Shown: positions 1-4,473 of the stretch, in pieces
Layout of the letters: every line of letters starts with the position of its first letter
Position numbering within the stretch: position 1 is the first letter of the stretch
NCBI GenBank assembly: GCA_949747745.1
Contig: CATKFT010000131.1
Coordinates: 1-8,669 of the forward strand
Length of the DNA: 8,669 bases
Direction: 5' to 3'
From: an uncultured Clostridia bacterium
GTDB taxonomy: Bacteria > Bacillota_A > Clostridia > TANB77 > CAG-508
The notes under the pieces: generated by a model
Seen by the model: the letters and a program-made list of their open reading frames with translations, nothing else
What the model was told of the DNA's origin: nothing
Database searches by the model: none
Position numbers and translations under genes: made by a program

Positions 1-17
1 ATTAGTGAAAAAGCAAA

Positions 18-51
18 CTTAAAGAGCCTAAATTTAATCAGGCTCTTTAAG
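18..51 (+). other. 12-bp perfect hairpin after an upstream gene
   Basis: The arms 18-29 (CTTAAAGAGCCT) and 40-51 are exact reverse complements around a 10-base loop. There is no T run directly after it, but a second hairpin with a T run begins two bases later. The pair therefore looks like a processed or tandem 3' end of a transcript that starts outside the window. Confidence 0.7.
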
Positions 52-52
52 G

Positions 53-74
53 GCGGAATTTATTCCGCTTTTTT
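53..74 (+). terminator. Rho-independent terminator of an upstream gene
   Basis: The stem GCGGAA (53-58) pairs with TTCCGC (63-68) around a four-base loop and is followed at once by six T. This is a standard intrinsic terminator on the plus strand. The gene it ends lies to the left of the window. Confidence 0.8.
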
Positions 75-111
75 ATATGAATAATAAAAATAAGAGATAA
101 AAATTAATATA

Positions 112-143
112 AAAACTACAAAAAAGTAGTTTTATGATATAAT
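112..143 (+). promoter_or_regulatory. Extended -10 promoter with a dyad in the spacer
   Basis: TGATATAAT at 135-143 is a full extended -10 element. A weak -35 (ACTACA, 115-120) lies 17 bases upstream of TATAAT. The inverted repeat AAAACTAC (112-119) / GTAGTTTT (126-133) with a six-base centre covers the -35 and the spacer, so a dimeric repressor could sit there. It resembles, but does not match, BlaI/CopY-type operators, which have a shorter centre. The promoter would serve the small gene starting at 181. Confidence 0.55.
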
Positions 144-180
144 TCTATATAATTATATTGTTATACGAGGAAAAATAAAA

Positions 181-393
181 ATGAATTTAACAAATGAACT
201 TACAACAAATGAAAGGGAAATTTTAAAAGATATTGGAATAATTATTGAAGAACGTGAGTATAGGGAAGAAGAAATAGAAAAATATAAGTTTAAATCATGG
301 GAATATATTATTAGCCATAGCACAAAAAACAATGATATTAATAGACTAAGTAGAACGTTTAATAATATTTGGTCAAAAATAATAAAGGATTAA
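181..393 (+). CDS. Small uncharacterised helical protein, 70 aa
   Basis: I do not recognise a named family. The ORF starts with ATG at 181, ten bases after a GAGG ribosome binding site (167-170), and follows a good extended -10 promoter, so it is probably real. The product is charged and looks all-helical: residues 8-35 are rich in Glu and Arg, followed by a possibly conserved patch around SHSTKNNDINRLSR and an aromatic/basic end. There is no signal peptide, membrane helix or cysteine, so it should be cytosolic. It is monocistronic, with its own promoter upstream and the ECF promoter after it. A small regulator or antitoxin-like role is possible but nothing in the sequence shows it. Confidence 0.6.
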   Translation: MNLTNELTTNEREILKDIGIIIEEREYREEEIEKYKFKSWEYIISHSTKNNDINRLSRTFNNIWSKIIKD

Positions 394-414
394 AATACAC
401 ATGTACATATGCTA

Positions 415-436
415 GTTATAATTTATATATTATAAC
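415..436. promoter_or_regulatory. 8-bp palindrome just upstream of the ECF promoter
   Basis: GTTATAAT (415-422) and ATTATAAC (429-436) are exact inverted repeats with a six-base centre, ending two bases before the -35 element of the sigma-gene promoter. It contains no GC pairs apart from the outermost one and has no T run, so it is a poor terminator for the preceding small gene. An operator, or chance in AT-rich DNA, is as likely. Confidence 0.35.
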
Positions 437-438
437 CC

Positions 439-466
439 TGTAACAAAGTTGTTCTTGAGCAATCTA
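439..466 (+). promoter_or_regulatory. ECF-type promoter P1 (autoregulatory)
   Basis: TGTAAC (439-444) and AATCTA (461-466) are separated by 16 bases, the normal spacing of ECF promoters such as TGAAAC-N16-CGTA. The longer forms TGTAACAAA and AATCTATT recur with identical 13-base spacing at 2350-2379 upstream of the Spo0A-like genes, and a close variant lies at 6891-6918. Transcription should start near 471-475, right at the ribosome binding site, giving a leader of only about 15 bases. Position in front of the sigma gene implies autoregulation. Confidence 0.75.
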
Positions 467-487
467 TTATACAGAAAGGAGAGAGTT

Positions 488-994
488 ATGCAAAGCATAG
501 AAGATATTTGTAATGAGTATACAAAAGTAGTATATAGATATTTGTTTTGTATAACTCGAAACAAGGAAATTGCAGAGGACTTGACACAAGAAACACTATA
601 TAAAGCAATAAAAAATATAGATAAATTTAGAGGAGAATGTAAAATAAATTTATGGTTGTGTAAAATTGCAAGAAATGAATGGCTTATGTATTTAAAAAAA
701 CAAAAAAAAGTAGAAAAAATTCCTATAAATGAAGCTATAGCAATATCGGAAGATATTGAAGTAGAAGAAAAAATAATTGATATGGAAACAAAAAATAATA
801 TATATAAAGAGATACAAAATTTAGACGAAGAAACAGCACAGATAATATTTTTAAGAATTGAAGAGGAACTAAGTTTTAAAGAAATAGGGAAAATGTTTAA
901 CAAAAATGAAACTTGGGCAAGAGTAAAATTTTTTAGAGGAAAAGAAAAAATAAAGGAGAAATTAGGAAATGAAGAATTACAACAAAGACTGTAA
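488..994 (+). CDS. ECF-family RNA polymerase sigma factor
   Basis: This is a 168-residue sigma-70 family protein with only regions 2 and 4, the extracytoplasmic-function type. Region 2 covers about residues 10-75 and carries the core-binding/-10 signature DLTQETLYKA (31-40) and the FRG...LWLCKIARNEW block (47-65). Region 4 covers about 107-160, with a helix-turn-helix around ELSFKEIGKMF. I chose ATG 488 because AAAGGAG (475-481) lies six bases upstream; the upstream in-frame ATG at 449 would lie inside the promoter. The gene overlaps the following anti-sigma gene by 26 bases, so the two are translationally coupled. Three matching promoters in the window suggest that it controls itself, the Spo0A-like pair and the FGE-like gene. 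The subgroup cannot be named from sequence alone. Confidence 0.93.
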   Translation: MQSIEDICNEYTKVVYRYLFCITRNKEIAEDLTQETLYKAIKNIDKFRGECKINLWLCKIARNEWLMYLKKQKKVEKIPINEAIAISEDIEVEEKIIDMETKNNIYKEIQNLDEETAQIIFLRIEEELSFKEIGKMFNKNETWARVKFFRGKEKIKEKLGNEELQQRL

Positions 995-1655
995 AATAAT
1001 ACAAGATTTATTACCTACATATGTAGTAAATTTAACTAGTGAAGAAACTAACCAATATATAGAAGAGCATACTTCAACTTGTGAAGAGTGTAAGAAAAAA
1101 TTAACAAATATGCAGGGAGAATTAGAAGTAGATAAGATAGATAAAAATACTGAAATTAAAGGCTTAAGAAAAGTTAAAATAAGATTAAGGCTACAAATAC
1201 TTTTGACAATAATTATTGTGGTAGGTTTATGCTCTATGGGTATTTATATAAACAATAATTATTCAATTTATAGAAATGAAACTGGAAAAATACTAATAAA
1301 ACGTAGTAACATAAAAATAACAGTTTCAAATTCTAAATATTTAGTTATAAGAGCAAAAAAATTAAGGGAAGAAACTAAAGATGGATATATATATATAACT
1401 CATATAGCAACAATAAATGAAGAAAATAAATGTACTAATATGAGATATATAGAAGATGGGTATACAAGAAAAAAATTAGAAGAATTATACGAGGCATTTA
1501 AATATAATGAAGATCAAAAGATATTTACAAATATAGAAATAAAAGAAGAAAAACTATACTATAATGCTAATGATAATAATGGGAGAGATAAAGATGAAAT
1601 AATAAAAGAAATAGAAAACTATTATGATGAAATAGAATATATTAAAGAGATATAA
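969..1655 (+). CDS. Membrane-anchored zinc-finger anti-sigma factor
   Basis: A 228-residue protein with the layout of an ECF anti-sigma factor. The cytosolic N-terminus starts with CKIIQDLLPTYV and has the zinc-binding His34-x3-Cys38-x2-Cys41 motif (EEHTSTCEEC) of the zf-HC2/ZAS class. A single membrane helix lies at about 74-95 (LQILLTIIIVVGLCSMGIYI), followed by a roughly 130-residue outer domain I do not recognise, rich in Lys, Glu, Tyr and Asn. The start at 969 lies inside the end of the sigma gene, 10 bases after GGAG (955-958). It should hold the sigma factor at the membrane until an outer signal leads to release. The signal is unknown; the outer domain is the likely sensor. A terminator follows within a few bases of the stop. 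Confidence 0.88.
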   Translation: MKNYNKDCKIIQDLLPTYVVNLTSEETNQYIEEHTSTCEECKKKLTNMQGELEVDKIDKNTEIKGLRKVKIRLRLQILLTIIIVVGLCSMGIYINNNYSIYRNETGKILIKRSNIKITVSNSKYLVIRAKKLREETKDGYIYITHIATINEENKCTNMRYIEDGYTRKKLEELYEAFKYNEDQKIFTNIEIKEEKLYYNANDNNGRDKDEIIKEIENYYDEIEYIKEI

Positions 1656-1658
1656 TAT

Positions 1659-1687
1659 AAGATGCCCTCAGAAGAGGACATCTTTTC
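1659..1687 (+). terminator. Terminator of the sigma/anti-sigma operon
   Basis: AAGATG (1659-1664) pairs with CATCTT (1679-1684) and CCTC (1666-1669) with GAGG (1674-1677), with one C/A mismatch and an AGAA loop. A short T run follows. It ends exactly where the left inverted repeat of the first cassette begins (1688). It may also stop the converging minus-strand transcript, though the T run is weaker on that side. Confidence 0.75.
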
Positions 1688-1705
1688 GTATAAAACAAAT
1701 TCTAT
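1688..1705 (+). repeat. Left arm, 18-bp inverted repeat of cassette 1
   Basis: GTATAAAACAAATTCTAT is the exact reverse complement of 2190-2207, 484 bases away. It lies just after the stop codon of the enclosed minus-strand gene (12 bases) and directly abuts the operon terminator. Neither side of the match extends further, so the boundary is sharp. Confidence 0.9.
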
Positions 1706-1717
1706 ATATTTGCAATA

Positions 1718-2167
1718 TTAATAGATCCAGACTTGAATGCTTCCACTACTTGGCCATGACATTGAATACTTTACGGTGTATGTTCCAGTAGGAACATTAA
1801 ATATTGCAATATTTGCTTTATTTTCATTTGGACCAAGTGTTTGTGTTGTTTTACAGGAACCGCTTGAATCATACACACTTATAGTAAGAGTAGAAGAACT
1901 AGAGAATCCTTCAGTTTTAAGAGTGCAGCCAGCAAAAGGGCTCCATGCTCCACTTACAGTAAAAGTAAAAGAACCACTGTTACTGTCATATTTGTATCCA
2001 TATCCGGATAGAGACCCCTGAAGCAATTGTGTTCCCTGAGCTTCTAATTGTTTGGTTGTATTAGAATCTGTTGCAAAAGCTATGTCATTGTGAAAAACAA
2101 GAATAGCAATTGAGAATAGAAAAGCTAACAACCGATGTACAATTCTTTTTTTTCTAAAAGTTTTCAT
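1718..2167 (-). CDS. Small secreted protein in inverted-repeat cassette 1
   Basis: A 149-residue protein of no family I can name. I start it at ATG 2167, eight bases after GGAGG (2176-2180); an in-frame ATG 15 bases upstream would begin on the wrong side of that site. The N-terminus is a clear signal peptide: basic MKTFRKKR, a hydrophobic core at about 13-25, then probable cleavage after AFA (30-32). The mature part, about 117 residues, is rich in Ser, Thr, Gly and aromatic residues and looks all-beta, with two cysteines (81, 105) that could form a disulfide. The end (VPTGTYTVKYSM...GSIQVWIY) recalls beta-sandwich domains of the PPC or C2-like kind, a resemblance only. Sampled stretches are about 43-47% GC against roughly 22% in the anti-sigma gene next door, suggesting transfer. 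Toxin, adhesin or matrix roles are all open. Confidence 0.8.
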   Translation of the reverse strand: MKTFRKKRIVHRLLAFLFSIAILVFHNDIAFATDSNTTKQLEAQGTQLLQGSLSGYGYKYDSNSGSFTFTVSGAWSPFAGCTLKTEGFSSSSTLTISVYDSSGSCKTTQTLGPNENKANIAIFNVPTGTYTVKYSMSWPSSGSIQVWIY

Positions 2168-2189
2168 GCAGTTTACCTCCATAGATGTA

Positions 2190-2207
2190 ATAGAATTTGT
2201 TTTATAC
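2190..2207 (+). repeat. Right arm, 18-bp inverted repeat of cassette 1
   Basis: ATAGAATTTGTTTTATAC matches the reverse complement of 1688-1705 at all 18 positions. On the minus strand it lies in the 5' untranslated region, nine bases upstream of the GGAGG site. The two arms therefore enclose ribosome binding site, ORF and stop codon but leave the probable promoter outside. Confidence 0.9.
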
Positions 2208-2209
2208 TT

Positions 2210-2232
2210 ATATTACTAAACTTCAGTAATAT
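2210..2232 (-). promoter_or_regulatory. Hairpin or operator next to the right arm of cassette 1
   Basis: ATATTACT (2210-2217) and AGTAATAT (2225-2232) are exact inverted repeats with a seven-base loop, two bases outside the right arm of the cassette. If the minus-strand promoter is at about 2273-2281, this forms a hairpin in the leader; if transcription starts closer, it would be an operator. A hairpin also lies just outside the right arm of cassette 2. Confidence 0.55.
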
Positions 2233-2272
2233 CATTACATACAAGTTGAAAAATATAAATTTACAATTTGAA

Positions 2273-2281
2273 ATTATATCA
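2273..2281 (-). promoter_or_regulatory. Candidate extended -10 promoter of the cassette 1 gene
   Basis: Read on the minus strand this is TGATATAAT, the same extended -10 as in front of the small gene at 181. I see no -35 at normal spacing; TTGCAA lies 20 bases upstream. It would give a leader of about 100 bases that includes the 2210-2232 hairpin and the right repeat arm. Confidence 0.4.
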
Positions 2282-2305
2282 GAAATGAATATAGATAGTT
2301 GCAAA

Positions 2306-2346
2306 AGTAGAAAAAAGTAGAACGATTATAAAAAAATAATGTAGAA
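2306..2346 (+). promoter_or_regulatory. Three GTAGAA repeats resembling Spo0A boxes
   Basis: AGTAGAA at 2306-2312 and 2316-2322 are direct repeats exactly 10 bases apart, and TGTAGAA lies at 2340-2346, just before the ECF -35 at 2350. They match the Spo0A box TGTCGAA except for A at the fourth position (and A first in two of them). Spo0A binds tandem boxes on a 10-bp period. Because the genes downstream encode Spo0A-like proteins, autoregulation is a reasonable inference, but such A-rich strings also arise by chance here. Confidence 0.35.
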
Positions 2347-2349
2347 AAA

Positions 2350-2377
2350 TGTAACAAAAATGAATATAAATAATCTA
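2350..2377 (+). promoter_or_regulatory. ECF-type promoter P2 of the Spo0A-like genes
   Basis: TGTAACAAA (2350-2358), 13 bases, AATCTATT (2372-2379): both blocks and the spacing are identical to P1 at 439-468, while the spacer is unrelated. Measured as hexamers, TGTAAC and AATCTA are 16 bases apart. Transcription should start near 2383-2386, leaving a leader of about 35 bases before ATG 2421. Confidence 0.75.
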
Positions 2378-2420
2378 TTCATATAAAAGAGACAGGAGTA
2401 TACATAATTAAGGAGGAAGT

Positions 2421-3137
2421 ATGAATAGATTATTTATATTAGATGATAATTTAGATTTTGCTAGAACACTATTTAACTATATTTCAAGTAAAAAATTATC
2501 AATACAAACATATAAAATTTTAATAGATGGTGAAGAAATTAAAGATACTCTGACAGAATTGAGGAACGATGATATTATTATATTAGACTTGGAGATGCCT
2601 AAAATTAATGGTATAGAGATAATTAATGTTATTAAGAAAAGTAAAAATGAATATCCATATATCATTATTATTTCTGGAAAACCAGAGTTCATATTAGAAG
2701 CAAAAGAATACAATGATTACATATATAAAATTTTTGGAAAACCATTTTTATTTGAAAAACTGACTGAGACAATAAAAGAAATTATAAATCAGTCTAAAGC
2801 AGATAATTTAGATATGATGATAAGGAATGAATTAGAACTGTTTAAGTTTAATAAAACTACAAGAGGATATACTTATTTATTAGAATGTATAAAATATGCT
2901 TTGAAAGATAAAGAACAATTAAAAGATATAAAAAATAATTTATATCTAAAAGTTTCAAAAAAGCATAATACTAATATACTGAAAGTAAAATGGTCAATTG
3001 AAAAATGTATAGATTCATTATATAAAACTACTAATATTGCTATAATAAATAATTATTTTTTGATAGGAATGCAAGAAAAATTAACTCCTAAACTTTTTAT
3101 AACTACGATTGTAGATAAACTAAGTTACTATATATAA
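2421..3137 (+). CDS. Spo0A-like response regulator (paralogue), 238 aa
   Basis: Two-domain transcription regulator. Residues 1-120 form a receiver domain with the full active site: acidic pair Asp8-Asp9, phospho-acceptor Asp56 (LDLEMP), Ser85 and Lys107 (FGKPF). Residues about 131-238 fit the Spo0A C-terminal DNA-binding domain, as judged from memory: RGYTYLLECIKYAL corresponds to KGYLYLREAIAMVY, SKKHNT to AKKYNT, and TPKLFITTIVDKL to PTNSEFIAMVADKL. The recognition helix is poorly conserved (NILKVKWSIEKCI against TASRVERAIRHAI), so it may read a different site, and the length is short against about 265 for Spo0A. AAGGAGG (2410-2416) sets the start four bases later. It follows ECF promoter P2 and precedes a second copy after 40 bases; no kinase gene is nearby. 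It is not the master sporulation gene itself. Confidence 0.82.
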   Translation: MNRLFILDDNLDFARTLFNYISSKKLSIQTYKILIDGEEIKDTLTELRNDDIIILDLEMPKINGIEIINVIKKSKNEYPYIIIISGKPEFILEAKEYNDYIYKIFGKPFLFEKLTETIKEIINQSKADNLDMMIRNELELFKFNKTTRGYTYLLECIKYALKDKEQLKDIKNNLYLKVSKKHNTNILKVKWSIEKCIDSLYKTTNIAIINNYFLIGMQEKLTPKLFITTIVDKLSYYI

Positions 3138-3177
3138 AATTATAGAAATAATGAATTATATAGTGGAGGATAATGAA

Positions 3178-3925
3178 ATGGTGAATATTTTAATTGCTGA
3201 CGACAATATATATTATGCTAAAACACTTATGGACATTATTAATAATAGTATGAAAGGTATAAGAGTGGTTAATATTACAATAGATGGTCAAGAAACTAGA
3301 GATAGACTAAATAAGGCTAACGATATAGACATTGTTTTATTAGATTTAAAGATGCCAATTATTAGTGGAATTGAAATAATAAAAAACTTACCTGAAGATA
3401 AGAAAGACTACTATAAAAATTCAATTATTGTAATTTCAGGAGAAACTGAAATGATTGAAAAAATAAGAGATGAGTCTGTTGTATATAGTTATATACATAA
3501 AATGAGTAGTATGACAGACATTTTAGAAAAAAGTTAATGAATTAGTACGATATAAGGAAAAACAAAAGAATAGGTATCAAGTTAAAGAAGCAATAAAAGA
3601 AGAATTGCAAGAATTAAACTATAATTTTTCACATAAGGGCACAGTATATTTAGTAGATGCTATTTATTTGATTTATACAAAAGAAACAGAAGATGAACTA
3701 AATTTGAAAAAGAATGTTTATCCTATATTATCGAAAAAGTATAATAGACCAATTTATTCAATAAAAAGTGATATTGTAAAAGCTACAAACTTTATGGATA
3801 TTGCTTGTGACAAAAATAAAAAGAAGGAATACTTTTCTTTTTACGATAACATGAAGCCAACTGTGAAAGTAGTAATATATACAATATTAAATAATATACA
3901 TAAAAAATCAATTAAATTCAAATAG
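3178..3925 (+). pseudogene. Second Spo0A-like response regulator, frameshifted
   Basis: ATG 3178 follows GGAGG (3165-3169) by eight bases; an in-frame ATG at 3151 lies before that site. The first frame gives a receiver domain with Asp8-Asp9, Asp56 (LDLKMP), Ser87 and Lys108, then stops at 3535-3537 after 119 residues. The next frame continues from about 3527 to TAG 3923-3925 and encodes the missing Spo0A-type domain (HKGTVYLVDAIYLIY, LSKKYNRPIYSIKSDIVKA). Removing one A from the A6 run at 3527-3532 joins them as LEKVNELVRY and gives 248 residues, close to its 238-residue neighbour. So this is a one-base insertion, or a slippage-controlled or sequencing variant. As read, the cell makes a lone receiver domain. 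It is a diverged tandem copy of the gene before it. Confidence 0.8.
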
Positions 3926-3953
3926 CAAACTGCTAAGTTTGCTATTTGAATTT
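3914..3953. terminator. 17-bp perfect bidirectional terminator
   Basis: Positions 3914-3930 and 3937-3953 are exact reverse complements around the loop tgctaa. Each arm ends in three T when read in its own direction. The stop codons of both converging genes lie inside the stem, so both proteins end in the same residues Lys-Phe-Lys, encoded by the two arms. It should end both transcripts. Confidence 0.85.
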
Positions 3954-4415
3954 ATGAATTATATCTGAATTGCAAAATTTATTTATTAAAATTGTAATAT
4001 TAAACACTATAAAAATTACAATAAGCAGTATAGTTATGATGAATATAGTATCGATAAAGAGTTTTGTAGTAATATCTAATTTCCCATTTTCTAACATATA
4101 AGAATAAATATTTGAATCATTTGATATAGATAAATCCATCTTATTGTTAATATTATTTGAAGTATAATATATAACTAATTTGTTACCATTAGGAAATTCT
4201 TGGTACATTTCAATTTTTGTAATATTATTAAATTCAGTATTACGTAGTAACCCATCGCTTTTTAATAAATTTTCTATTTGAGAATATGATACATTACTAG
4301 CATCTAATGTCAATAAATATTTAGGAAGTGCTAATCTTAAATTTGCCAATAAAAAACGAACATTAAGTAATATAAAAACAATAGTGATTATATTAAACAA
4401 CGTATTTTTTTTCAT
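3942..4415 (-). CDS. Two-helix membrane protein of unknown function, 157 aa
   Basis: I do not recognise this protein. ATG 4415 is set by GGAGG (4421-4425) five bases upstream; an ATG four codons earlier lacks a site. A hydrophobic helix spans about residues 7-28 after the basic start MKKN. It is followed by about 90 polar, Asn- and Ser-rich residues with a beta-looking core (KIEMYQEF...KLVIYYTSNN), then a second long helix at about 119-144 and a short basic tail. The middle would lie outside the cell with both ends inside. It has its own promoter and converges on the Spo0A-like pair, sharing a terminator with it. An immunity, sensor or anchor role is possible; the sequence does not decide. 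Confidence 0.65.
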   Translation of the reverse strand: MKKNTLFNIITIVFILLNVRFLLANLRLALPKYLLTLDASNVSYSQIENLLKSDGLLRNTEFNNITKIEMYQEFPNGNKLVIYYTSNNINNKMDLSISNDSNIYSYMLENGKLDITTKLFIDTIFIITILLIVIFIVFNITILINKFCNSDIIHKFK

Positions 4416-4435
4416 TTTAACCTCCAAGTAACAAT

Positions 4436-4464
4436 AGTATAATATATTATATAAATATACACAA
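4436..4464 (-). promoter_or_regulatory. Vegetative promoter of the two-helix membrane protein
   Basis: On the minus strand TTGTGT (4459-4464) and TATACT (4436-4441) are spaced by exactly 17 bases, a good sigma-A-type match. It lies in the 58-base gap after the hydrolase gene, so the membrane protein can be expressed independently even though the hydrolase has no visible terminator of its own. Confidence 0.55.
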
Positions 4465-4473
4465 GTACTAATT

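Noticed and set aside
401..408. ATGTACAT palindrome after the small gene
   Set aside because: Eight-base palindrome of AT-rich type with no spacing relation to the ECF promoter; too weak to call.
430..903. Minus-strand ORF of 157 codons rich in Ser, Phe and Ile
   Set aside because: It lies antisense to the ECF sigma gene, whose conserved regions and ribosome binding site are clear; the composition is the usual shadow of an AT-rich gene.
1737..2021. Plus-strand ORF opposite the first secreted protein
   Set aside because: No ribosome binding site and no recognisable domain, while the minus strand has a signal peptide and GGAGG site. It would matter only if the cassette were inverted, and even then the real gene is the same ORF.
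2135..2320. Plus-strand ORF of 61 codons
   Set aside because: Overlaps the start of the minus-strand gene, the repeat arm and promoter elements; no ribosome binding site.
2477..2713. Minus-strand ORF of 78 codons inside the first Spo0A-like gene
   Set aside because: Antisense shadow of a receiver domain with all active-site residues in place.
3526..3533. Programmed -1 ribosomal frameshift at the A-rich run
   Set aside because: A -1 slip leads into a frame that stops within a few codons; only a +1 shift or loss of one A restores the protein.
3605..3925. Independent gene starting with TTG at 3605
   Set aside because: There is no ribosome binding site, the frame is open back to 3527, and the product is the missing C-terminal half of the preceding receiver; it is one broken gene.
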